Source: Stenopsyche tienmushanensis (lineage: Eukaryota; Arthropoda; Insecta; Trichoptera; Stenopsychidae). From it: a stretch of 64,000 bases of DNA. Below, piece after piece: positions 25,961-35,688 of this stretch. Positions within the stretch are counted from its first letter, which is position 1. Every line of letters begins with the position of its first letter. The position numbers and the translations under genes are program-made. The notes beneath the pieces are model-generated. The model was not told the DNA's origin. It ran no database searches and was given only the letters and a program-made list of their open reading frames with translations. Location: assembly GCA_008973525.1 (NCBI GenBank), contig WACJ01000274.1:3224001-3288000 (forward strand), written 5' to 3'.

Positions 25961-26979
25961 CCCTTTTAGTGCCGACCGAAAAAACCGTGTCTGCTACGTG
26001 CTCCAATATTTATTAGAAAAAATGGAATAATTGATTTTCGATTGATGAAATCCGGAATTTCCGGAGTACTCCTTTCCTCGTTTTGGTTATGGCGAAATTT
26101 TATATTGCATTTAAGTGAATCTCGGATTCACTCGTACAGCCAGTGAGGATGTCTCTCCATTCACGTGCAACTTACCCAAGCGAATTCAAGACTAGGTGTT
26201 TTCCTCATTTGGGTCAATTTGGAGATTTCAACGCGATTTCCTTGTTCCCTGAACTTGTTGAGTCTGAATCGACAAGATTCTATACGCTATATGCCATGAG
26301 TGACAAACAAGCCTGTAAAAGTAGTAAGAGTTAATAGATTTACTGATTTAGTATATGTTAGCAATAATAAATGCGATAAATAAAGATAAAAACGATAAAA
26401 TATGAAAAATAAGTAGCATTGCAGAATAGCTATGATTATTAAATAACATTTCATGGACACATTTCCTATAAGTAAGTAACATTTGTATATGTAAAAAGTA
26501 AGAATTAACAACATTTTGTAAATATGCTAAATAGGAACATACATAAAATGTACTAACTAGAAATAATCAAATAACATTTAAACTACATATAAATCATAGT
26601 CAAGTATTAAAATAGTTAGAACAAGTATCATTAGTTTTGCGGGAAGGAAAACCGTAATCGAATTGATATAAATATTAGGAACGTAACCGAAATGATAAAA
26701 ATAACGGAACGAAGCCTTGATTATTATATTTATAAATTATTGTCGCCATCCTAATCATATTGCTGCCACATATCTATTCGTACAGGCCATCAAAATTCTT
26801 ATTTTTTATTATTTTCATTAAGATGTTGTGCATTATTAAGATATAACACACCTCTTGCGATAGTACTTAAATTTTGAGTCAATTACTTTTTAATGGGAGT
26901 ATACACAACGATATATCGTCGTTAGAACTTTGCGCAAGTGTTGCCAGCGACGATATTTCGTTGTGTGGCACTAAGAGGG
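25961..26979. mobile_element. piggyBac-type non-autonomous element, TTAA-flanked
   Basis: Both ends abut TTAA, the piggyBac target site. The left end CCCTTTTAGTGCC and the reverse complement of the right end CCCTCTTAGTGCC differ at one base. Inside the right end are inverted ACGATATATCGTCG / CGACGATATTTCG motifs (26909-26965). No transposase coding is visible. A hAT-type end lies inside at 26650-26719, so this element was probably a target for a later insertion. Length is 1019 bp. Confidence 0.85.
26650..26719 (-). mobile_element. hAT-type end nested in the piggyBac-type element
   Basis: On the minus strand it begins CAAGGCTTCGTTCCGTTATT and continues with TTTCGGTTACG and GATTACGG repeats, resembling the 6205-6325 end. 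Its partner end was not found. Confidence 0.4.
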
Positions 26980-27241
26980 TTAATGATAGAGATGGGGATT
27001 TTTAAAAAGGGGGTTTCATTATGGTTCTTCTAGAAACCCATTTTAGATAATTGCTGTAGTGTCATAATCGAGGTATGACTAAATTCATAATATTTTGATC
27101 CGTTTTCGGAGATTCCGTAACGTCGCTAACGTAGTTGACGTCGTATTTTAGTTCTTTGAAAAAGTAATATAATTTGTGCTGGGAAGCGGGGTGCGGGACG
27201 GGTTCACGGGAAAAGAGTGGGGGCTGTCCCCTCCTCTCGGT

Positions 27242-27278
27242 TATAAAAGGCTGCCCCACCGTGCGTTCGCAACTCAGA
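27242..27278 (+). promoter_or_regulatory. Core promoter: TATA box and initiator
   Basis: TATAAAAG lies at 27242-27249, and the initiator-like CTCAGA at 27273-27278 has its A (27276) 34 bases downstream of the first T, within the usual metazoan range. The sequence from about 27170 to 27420 is locally GC-rich. Transcription of the two-exon gene at 27605-28360 most likely starts at about 27276. Confidence 0.75.
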
Positions 27279-27281
27279 CGC

Positions 27282-27329
27282 ATGGAGTACGCCGTCGAGG
27301 TAGTTTGGCACGAGCTGACGCTTAGCTAG
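27282..27329 (+). promoter_or_regulatory. Upstream ORF 1 in the leader
   Basis: An ATG six bases after the likely start site opens a 15-codon frame ending at TAG, fully inside the leader. So close to the cap it may be skipped often. Confidence 0.5.
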
Positions 27330-27425
27330 GCACCTGCCGCCCTTCACTATTGATTCTAGTCAGCGTCGCGCAGTCGGTCCCCTGTCCGATCTCGCAGACC
27401 GCAATTCGGATCCCCGAAAAGTGAT

Positions 27426-27449
27426 ATGTGCAATATTCCTCGTATATAA
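27426..27449 (+). promoter_or_regulatory. Upstream ORF 2 in the leader
   Basis: ATG then six sense codons and TAA, ending 155 bases before the main ATG. With uORF 1 it suggests reinitiation-type translational control, though this is inferred from position only. Confidence 0.5.
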
Positions 27450-27604
27450 ATTATACAAATTCGATTGTGATAATAAAAGCTAAATACCCCTATTTATAAA
27501 TTAAAACGGCGCCGCGAGAACTTCGAGTGACCCCGTAGTCGTGAAGAGACTCCATTGTGATATTAGCGCCGTTTAGACTTTAAGTTTAGTTAAAAGTGAC
27601 GAAA

Positions 27605-28360
27605 ATGGTCGGAACCAACGGTACTATGATGGCCATCCGCATTGTTCGCAGCAAACTTCGCAAGAGGGAGGAACACTCCAACTCCGTCCACCCGACGGAC
27701 GTCGTCCTCCAGACGGCCCCGGCGCCGCCGCCTCCGCCCCCGGAGCCGGTCGCCTTCCGTCAGCAGCCCCTGTGGCAGTTCCCGCCGCCCTTGCCGCCAC
27801 CCTATGTGTACACCAACGATCAGGTAAATACCTCGAAACGTGTCCATCAACTTTGACTTACCCGCCGATCTTCCGCGCTGACGCTCTCGGTGTTGCCGCG
27901 CTAAAAAAACGTTTTGACGTTTACCGCTCGAAAACGGCCGTGCGTTTCTTAACCTCAAACGTTTCGTTTGCGCGTCCGAATTTCCACGCTCGTCGGGAAC
28001 CGAAGACCGCCGAAGAACGCCGGAGATGACCGAGCGTCCCGGACGCTTTCGTTTTACAAAATCCACCCACTAAGTGGGTCGCTGTCGAAATCGCGCCGAA
28101 AAAGAGAAACCGTCATTCATCCACCCGTTCATTAGAATCGAACCGAATTTAATCCCAATGCACTTTCACTGATTGCCAATTTTTTTGTCTTCCAGGATAC
28201 ACTCATGCAACCGATCGGCAACGAGAGGGCTAGCTTCAGAAACTTGCGCAAAAACATTGGAGGAAAATGGAGACGTCTCGTCAAGAGGAAACCGGAGCAA
28301 GAAGTCTATACGATACCACCCGAGCTGAAACCTCAGCTGAAGCAAATTTATGTCTATTGA
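27605..28360 (+). CDS. Two-exon gene for a 127-residue basic, proline-rich protein, unknown function
   Basis: Exon 1 coding is 27605-27823 and exon 2 is 28196-28360, joined by an intron with CAG|GTAAAT and TCTTCCAG|GAT borders in phase 0. The start ATG has a good context (GAAAATGG). The protein has 127 residues. A basic N-terminal segment (RIVRSKLRKREE, about 12-23) comes first, followed by a proline-rich centre with six consecutive prolines (about 38-69, ending PPPLPPPYVY). A second basic block (FRNLRKNIGGKWRRLVKRK) spans about 87-105, and the tail is PPELKPQLKQIYVY. No signal peptide or membrane segment is visible, so a cytoplasmic or nuclear protein is likely. The promoter, splice sites and AATAAA make it the best-supported gene here. 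I do not recognise the family and assign no function. Confidence 0.85.
27824..28195 (+). other. Intron of the 127-residue protein gene
   Basis: GT-AG intron of 372 bp with a pyrimidine-rich stretch (TTTTTTTGTCTTCCAG) before the acceptor. Open frames inside it are continuations past the donor and are not coding. Confidence 0.8.
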
Positions 28361-29080
28361 GAATTCCTAAATTTCCATTCGGACGTCCACGATGATGTTC
28401 GAGATCGACTCCACTCCGACGCTCGCGCGTCCTCGTATTAGACTTAAGTTAGATTTAAACGCAATCTCTTCTTACGAACCCGATACTAATGAGAGCCCAA
28501 ATTTGTAACGTCGCTCTAAGTAGCGCGAACGCGGCTCAAATCGTATCGTGACCGTTTGAAAGCTTAGTTTTTAATATGAAGTCTGTTATATTAGTGAATT
28601 CGGTCGCGTAGAAAGCGACCGTGGGCCAATAATATTATATTTTAATCGTAATGAGTATTATTTTTCGCACATTCACGAGTGGCCTTTATTTTATTATTAC
28701 GTACGGATGAATGTTGAAGATTTAGCAAATGCGTATTTATGCCGTAGACGAGATTACCGACCGAGATGAATGCGCGACGGTCGGCTTAGAAATTATTTTT
28801 TATCCATGATATATTTTATACGACGCGTTTCCCGCCGCTGCAAACCAATCGAACATCAGTCGATAGGTGTACGCAGCGGCGGTGGTAAATTTTGTAAAGG
28901 GAGGCGGACGAGACTCTTTCAGAGAGCGCTCGTCCCCGAAATGAATGTCGGGCCATTTTAATTTGTAGGATTTTAGTATTGAAAGAAAAACACTTTGGCT
29001 CATATTGAGCCGATCTTCTTATAGAGTGAGAAATGTTATGAATGTTTTAGCGTTAATAAAAACCAGCCATTTTCATAATG
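28361..29080 (+). other. 3' untranslated region of the 127-residue protein gene
   Basis: About 700 bases follow the stop without a further AATAAA until 29055. Several ATTTA-type and U-rich stretches (for example 28655-28700 and 28733-28740) could shorten mRNA life. It is longer than the coding sequence itself. Confidence 0.65.
29055..29060 (+). terminator. Polyadenylation signal AATAAA
   Basis: Canonical hexamer followed by a possible cleavage region at about 29075-29080 and a GT-rich stretch (TGTAATGTGATTTT). Confidence 0.7.
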
Positions 29081-30211
29081 TAATGTGATTTTAAAATTGT
29101 TTAAAAGTATAATATTGTCTCATCTGAAAAATTGATATGCCGATGTAAATTTGTAAATGAATTATTTGGCAAATGAAAAAATAAAAAGAATATTTACAAT
29201 GAGCATCTGTTTTTATAATGTCTTTCCTTATATCTTCGTAAAATGGTCTTCTATAGAAAACAAAACAATAATATGCATGAGTAGAAGGCATTTTGAGTAA
29301 ATTTACACATTCAAATATTAAAAAAAGCAAACAAACACATCAATTAATAGTTTGTTGTTGATGCCTACATACATTTATAGAAAACATTAAAATCATATGA
29401 CTGTCGCCAAGATTAACGGGCAGATGAATATCAATATTAAAATAGTCATCTACCATATGTTTTTCAAGATCAAAGTCATTCAATATCAAAGTGTCCGAAT
29501 AAAATATTAATAACATGATATCCACAAATGGTTCATAAGATTTTGCATCCCTTCAATGATTAGAAGAGAATGAATTGCATTTAGAATATGAAATATATAT
29601 ACACAAAACAAAAAGTCATACAATATATGTTAACTAAACATACGCATCATTTGAAATTGAGATAAGAAATTTTATTTGGAATACGCCATTCAAACGAAAG
29701 CATTTTGAAAAGCATATTTTCATCGTTTAATATCACTTTTTAGATTCAATTCTTAATTAAAAATTAAGATTTTTTTTAAATAATACTAACGACATCTAAT
29801 GATAAATTTAAAAAATAATATTAAATGAAATTTCCTTAAAATAAATTTTTAAATAATAAATTAGATGGTGCTAAATATTTTTTATAATTAAATGAAATCT
29901 AAGATGAACTTAATAAAAAAATCTCAAATACTCATAAAACAATTGATGAAATTTACCATCAAAAATAAATTTGAAAAAACTTTAATGATCTGATCTCGTA
30001 TAAACCAAAATCTTTTATAAATATAATTGCATATTTTTATCATTAAAAAGTTTAATTGCCTTTTATAATTTTATTTTAAATATAAATCTCCTTCCGTTGA
30101 ATGGATATTGAAGATGCCTTAGTTCTGCACGGAATTGTATATGGTTGTACTATGAAAATGATATTATTTAATAATAGTAGCTTACTTTTGAATAATATAT
30201 CGCTAATTCTT
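29081..30211. other. Very AT-rich intergenic DNA
   Basis: Long A/T-dominated sequence, most extreme at about 29740-30060. Nothing recognised. Confidence 0.6.
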
Positions 30212-30330
30212 GCCAACGACCATACCACGTTGAAAGCACCGGTTCTCGTCCGATCACCGAAGTTAAGCAACATTGGGCGCGGTCAGTACTTGGATGGGTG
30301 ACCGCTTGGGAACACCGCGTGTCGTTGGCC
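30212..30330 (+). rRNA. 5S ribosomal RNA gene
   Basis: The 119-base sequence starts GCCAACGACCATACCACGTT and ends GTGTCGTTGGCC, so its ends pair as helix I of 5S rRNA. The internal pol III control region is present: AGTTAAGCAACATTGGGCGC (box A region, about +50) and GGATGGGTGACCGCTTGGG (box C region, about +82). A TTTTTT run at 30339-30344 can terminate pol III. The sequence is identical over its full length to the second copy at 33114-33232. It is either a dispersed functional gene or a 5S-derived head of a repeat. Identity and an intact promoter favour recent origin. Confidence 0.93.
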
Positions 30331-30370
30331 CCCCAAAATTTTTTATTTAGTGTTTTTATTTTACACATTA

Positions 30371-30939
30371 CACCTATCCCTCGATTTACGCGGTAGATAC
30401 GTTTCTAGAGAAAACGCGTAAATCGAAACCGCGTAAATCGAGACATAAAATTCATACAAAAAGGGAAGATAGGTTCCAGAAAATAAAAATCCGCGTAAAT
30501 CGAGACTTCAATTTCATAAAAAGTAGGAGGATAGGTTCCAGCAAAAACCGCGTAAAACGAGCACATTGTATATACAAATATATCTGCATAAAAAAACATT
30601 TTTTTTAAAAAATAGATTTAATAGCTCGACATAAATTTATAACATTTATAACTTGTCCCAATGCTTTTGTTGTATTTAAAATGCTGTTAAATGTTTAATT
30701 TCTTGCTAGAATTACATGATTACGTTCAACTATTTCTGGTCATACTGCTCTCCAACAAGCATTTAATGTTGACTTTTTAATTTCTTTAATTGCTAATTCT
30801 ATATATTCCACACAATTTAAAATAATTTATTAAAAAAATCGATTCGAAAAGTTCGATTTTTATTAAAAAAATATTTTTTTCTGACCGCGTAAAAGTGAAA
30901 CCGCGTAAAATTGGTACCGCGTAAATCGAGGGATAGGTG
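30371..30939. mobile_element. 569-bp pogo-like MITE flanked by TA
   Basis: The ends CACCTATCCCTCGATTTACG and its reverse complement at the right end form a perfect terminal inverted repeat of at least 24 bp, flanked by TA on both sides. Subterminal CCGCGTAAATCGAG motifs repeat at both ends (for example 30410-30440, 30490-30510, 30885-30930). No transposase coding is visible. It lies 40 bp downstream of the first 5S gene. A much older copy is at 11016. Confidence 0.88.
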
Positions 30940-31279
30940 TACATACGTACGCTCATGATTTTTCAACAACTTTCTTGTTCATTTCGTGTATTAAAAATGT
31001 GACCAATAAAAAAAAATTGTTTCGATAAATTCTGATGAGACAAGTAATGAAAAAACATAGAAAATTATAATATGCTTCCCATACGTAATGTGCTAACACA
31101 TTGTTTGCGGGTAAGGTTTAATAAGTGATGACGCCAGAGTGCCGAAGTATTCGCATCATTCATATATGAAAAAAAAATATTTCAAGGTATTCAAAAATGA
31201 ACACCAAATGTCGATTGATCGGTTGGATTAAAAATATTTTTGTGTGAAAACTTTTGGACTTAAAATAGCATTAATAGAA

Positions 31280-32790
31280 TTTTCCATAATTCAATAAACA
31301 TGCAAAATTAAAGGAATCGTTGAAGAAAAAAAATTTTAAAGTTATATATTTATGCAGAAAATCGATCACGTAGTGACATCTCTGGGCGAAAATATTCATT
31401 ATTTTTTACATAAGTCACTAAACAAGTCAAATTGAAAAAATGTCGAAGTAAAAATATTTTAAAGTTATATATTTATTCAAAAATCGATCACGTAGTGACA
31501 TCTCTGGGTGAAAATATTCATTATTTTTTACAACAGTCACTAAACATGCCAAATTGAAAAAATGTCGAAGTAAAAATATTTTAAAGTTATATATTTATGC
31601 AGAAAATCGATCACGTAGTGACATCTCTGGGCGAAAATATTCATTATTTTTTACATAAGTCTATATATTTATTCAAAAAACGATCACGTAGTGACATCTC
31701 TGGGTGAAAATATTCATTATTTTTTACATAAGTCACTAAACATGCCAAATTGAAAAAATGTCGAAGTAAAAAAATTTTAAAGTTATATATTTATGCAGAA
31801 AATCGATCACGTAGTGACATCTCTGGGTGAAAATATTCATTAATTTTTACATAAGTCACTAAACAAGTCAAATTGAAAAAATGTCGAAGTAAAAATATTT
31901 TAAAGTTATATATTTATTCAAAAATCGATCACGTAGTGACATCTCTGGGTGAAAATATTCATTATATTTACATAAGTCACTAAACATGCCAAATTGAAAA
32001 AATGTCGAAGTAAAAAAATTTTAAAGTTATATATTTATGCAGAAAATCGATCACGTAGTGACATCTCTGGGCGAAAATATTCATTTTTTCCCCATAAACC
32101 TATATATTTATTCAAAAATCGATCACGTAGTGACATCTCTGGGCGAAAATATTAAAATAAATATATAACTTTAAAATATTTTTACTTCGACATTTTTTCA
32201 ATTTGACTTGTTTAGTGACTTATGTAAAAAATAATGAATATTTTCACCCAGAGATGTCACTACGTGATCGATTTTTGAATAAATATATAGATTTATGGAA
32301 AAAAAATGAATATTTTCGCCCAGAGATGTCACTACGTGATCGATTTTCTGCATAAATATATAACTTTAAAATATTTTTACTTCGACATTTTTTCAATTTG
32401 GCATGTTTAGTGACTTATGTAAAAAATAATGAATATTTTCGCCCAGAGATGTCACTACGTGATCGATTTTCTGCATAAATATATAACTTTAAAATATTTT
32501 TACTTCGACATTTTTTCAATTTGGCATGTTTAGTGACTTATGTAAAAAATAATGAATATTTTCGCCCATAGATGTCACTATGTGATCGATTTTCTGCATA
32601 AATATATAACTTTAAAATATTTTTACTTCGACATTTTTTCAATTTGACTTGTTTAGTGACTTATGTAAAAAATAATGAATATTTTCACCCAGAGATGTCA
32701 CTACGTGATCGATTTTTGAATTTTTTAATAAATATATAATTTTTCTTCGATATTTTCTTTAATTTTGCATGTTTATTGAATTATGGATAA
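31280..32790. repeat. Inverted array of about 122-bp satellite monomers forming a giant palindrome
   Basis: Forward monomers, anchored on CGATCACGTAGTGACATC, start at 31363, 31485, 31608, 31681, 31804, 31926, 32048 and 32120. Most spacings are 122-123 bp and two are 72-73 bp. From about 32155 the same monomers run in reverse (anchors near 32271, 32335, 32458, 32581 and 32703), again with one short spacing near the centre. Two monomer forms alternate: one with TTTATGCAGAAAATCGATC, the other with TTTATTCAAAAATCGATC. Inversion extends into unique-looking edges: about 31280-31350 matches the reverse of about 32735-32790. A lone diverged forward copy sits at 32823. RNA from either strand could fold into a very long hairpin. 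Confidence 0.92.
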
Positions 32791-33113
32791 AAAATGAATA
32801 TTTTCGCCCAGAGTTGTCAAATTCGATCACGTAGTGACATCTCTGCGCGAACATATTCTTTTTTTTTCTATTAGTCACTAAACATGCAAATTTGAAGGAA
32901 ATTTCGAAGGAAAATTATTTTAAAAATAAATATTTTTTTAGGTGTTTTTTTCAACATTTTTTTCTTATTTCTTTCTAATAAGGATTTATTAAAAACTTTC
33001 TTTGGTTGGGCATACTACCGATACACAATGTGACCAAAAACTATTGGCAAATGCTCGCAATGATACCATCTATATAATGTGTTAAAATAAAAACATAAAA
33101 CGAAAATATTTAG

Positions 33114-33232
33114 GGCCAACGACACGCGGTGTTCCCAAGCGGTCACCCATCCAAGTACTGACCGCGCCCAATGTTGCTTAACTTCGGTGATCGGACGAGA
33201 ACCGGTGCTTTCAACGTGGTATGGTCGTTGGC
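33114..33232 (-). rRNA. 5S ribosomal RNA gene, second copy, facing the first
   Basis: The reverse complement is identical over 119 bases to the copy at 30212-30330, including the internal control region. Its 3' flank (33113 downward) resembles that of the first copy (GTTTTTATTTTA then ACACATTA), so the pair shares about 40 bases of downstream sequence and is likely a duplicated unit. A TTTTT run can terminate pol III. It points inward, toward the palindrome. Confidence 0.93.
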
Positions 33233-33840
33233 GATGCACATTGATAATAAGTCTGTACACATTATAAAATCATATTGTTTAATTATATCATCATCATAGT
33301 GCAGCCACTGACAGTCCTTAAATATTATAAAATAATGAAATGTTTTATATATTCCAATAAAATGATTTAATTTATTTATATAAAAGCGCGGACTTGGAAA
33401 ACCTGATTAATATTTGGGCGTTTATTTTCTTTGGATTTGGAATGAGTTCAATGATTTGCTTTTCTTATAAAACCAAAGAAATTTAAATCATTCGTATTTG
33501 CAAAATCATTTATCCTAAAATTGCAAATGAAAATTTAGCAAAGCTGTCTTCGTCATCTTTCCGGGAATTCTTTGTTTACAACATATTAATTAACGAGTCG
33601 GATTGTTTAATCGGCGTTGAGCAGAAGTTGATTCCGTCAACTACCCCTAGACGGGCGCTTATGAATAATAGCATTTCGCTCGTGAAGAGATTTCCGTAGA
33701 AAACCTATTAATAAAGATGAAGTCTCTCGGAGCATTTTCCTTGGAGCGCCTCTCGAGCCCGCTATTGTTTTTCCCAGACGGCCGGCGTCGATTTTTCGCC
33801 GTGAAAGAGAAACACAAAGGGCAAGAAGGGGGTGCCCTTT
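33233..33840. other. Intergenic, nothing recognised
   Basis: AT-rich at first and GC-richer from about 33540. No gene seen. Confidence 0.5.
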
Positions 33841-33935
33841 GTGGATGTGTCCGTCTGTGTGCATCGGTGTGTGCGTCTGTGTGCAACGGCGAATGCGCCT
33901 GTATGCATCGGCGTGCATGGCTGTGTGCGCGTCGT
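33841..33935. repeat. Degenerate GT-rich simple repeat
   Basis: Imperfect repeats of the GTGTGC/GTGTGTCCGTCT type run through this stretch. Open frames on both strands here (33637-34088) are products of the low-complexity repeat. Confidence 0.75.
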
Positions 33936-34429
33936 CAGGTGTTGCACTTTACTGATTGCGCCGGCGACGTCTGGCGTCATTATTTGAAATGGATGACGAT
34001 ATATTCTGGCGCTGTAGGAAATGACTGCAGAACACAGGGCCGGATTTTCCGCATATAGGCTCTTTGGATTAAAGCCAAAGTCTTTCATTCTTGTTCAAGG
34101 GCGCGCAGCAAAAACTTCATCTTTATTAATTCTGCTAATGGATTCATAACTTTGTAACAATTCTTGATGGGCAATTCAAATATTCATCTTTCGCAAAAGC
34201 ATAATGTAATTGTTTGGATTTACATCACATATTAAATATTCTTATTATAAAAAGAAAGTTTTTATTTTGTCCCAAGCAAATAAACTGTATGCATTATGAC
34301 ATGTAAATCATTACATGACAACACTATTAAATTATTTTTGGTATTTATTATTATAATATTATCTTTATTAAATAGAAACTTTATTAATTATTAAAGAGAC
34401 AAAAACTGCCCTTAGACGCCCTGGGTTTT

Positions 34430-34757
34430 CTAATGGGTGGCTACTTTAAATGGCACTTCATTCTTCCCTAATAGGTCTTCAGGGATGCATGGACCCTGAG
34501 TCATATGAAACATAGGATATGGCTGGTGACTTGAAGCTCTTCGCAATCTCACTCGCTTTTCGACTCTGAAAGATTTTTTTTCGTCCTTCCTTTTCCGCAT
34601 CTTATTCCATTCAAAGCCTTACACATTTTCTATTTTAGTTCCTTTTTCGACAGGAGCTCCTCTTTGAAACAAGAAGCTCGTTGAAGCATTCATTGCAGCG
34701 TATATTAAAGCAGAGTTGATGTTAACTCTTGATAGAAAATTAAAATTAATTTGTTAT
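34430..34757 (-). pseudogene. Possible decayed coding fragment with one internal stop
   Basis: One minus-strand frame reads as protein for about 108 codons with a single internal stop at about 34618. The upstream part contains INSALIYAAMNASTSFLFQR and GAPVEKGTKIENV. The downstream part, 56 codons from an ATG at 34600, contains MRKRKDEKKSFRVEKRVRLR and MTQGPCIPEDLLGKNEVPFK and ends at a stop at 34430. Composition is balanced and richer in GC than the neighbourhood. There are no splice sites around the stop, which suits a processed or decayed copy. I do not recognise the protein. Confidence 0.35.
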
Positions 34758-35688
34758 AAACTTGAATATCTCAAAACCGTAAGGATTTTTAGCACAATTA
34801 ACCTTTTTTTTTATCATGATGTATTTACTATAACTCGAATTTAATAATGGGAATATCGGTATGAAATATAATAAATGCGGAGTTCAGAATTCCATATGGT
34901 GTATCAAATACACATCATGGTAATACGTGGGTGTTTTTTTTTTTGGCACGATAAAGGAAAGGTTAAACTATTGCATGCAATGTATTTTTAGCAAACGCGA
35001 ATAGCATATTTTATACGTTTTAATTCCGTTCAAAGGCAGGGCTATCACGAATATTCTATTATACTTAAATTCTGAACTCTAGCGACATGGAAACAAAGAT
35101 CCATATCTTCAACATACGTACGAGATCTGTAATTATCTATTACTATCTACAAATCTTAAATTCTAAGCAAAATTTTGATTTTAAGCATACGTTTCGCACT
35201 ATTTGTTACTTTCAATAGTTGGTCATATTAAAATCAGTCGTTTTTGAGGAAGTGTTTAAAGAATTTTCAGGTAAGTCTTAGGATCCGACCGATCGTCTTG
35301 GACGCGGGAAGATCTCGCCGGCTTCTCCAATCCCCCTAATTGTGGATTTTATTTTGGCGCATAAGCGTAACTATATAGTCAACGACGGTTCATCGGTCAT
35401 CCTAGTTGTGGGACACATTTATGGTCGTTTTATGTAATATTTTTCATCAAGATAATTTTCGACTTTCCCATTAAAGTTTTTATTTCAACAAGTTGAAAAT
35501 AAGTTCGTTCTGTAAAAAGTTTATGTTGGAAATGCAGCAGATTATTATAGAGGGAAAGTTCGATCCTGCTCAGTAAATACTATAAAGTTGGCAGCTCCAA
35601 AACCGACAAAAAGCTTCTTTGTGAACAGGATCCTGAACGGAAGTGGTCAAGACTCGAACCTTAATATTAAGGAAAAGTTTTTATAGCG
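34758..35688. other. Intergenic, nothing firm
   Basis: Open frames near 35570-35690 look mildly protein-like on both strands, which shows how weak that criterion is alone. No element or gene is supported. Confidence 0.4.

Noticed and set aside
27590..28066. 158-codon open frame on the minus strand opposite the two-exon gene
   Set aside because: It is antisense to the GC-rich, proline-coding exon 1 and crosses the intron. Its arginine/glycine richness is a by-product of that composition.
31280..32790. CRISPR-like interpretation of the regular repeats
   Set aside because: The repeats are 122-bp head-to-tail monomers with inversion, no unique spacers, and the DNA is eukaryotic.
33637..34088. 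Several overlapping 75-113-codon frames on both strands
   Set aside because: They arise from the GT-rich simple repeat at 33841-33935.
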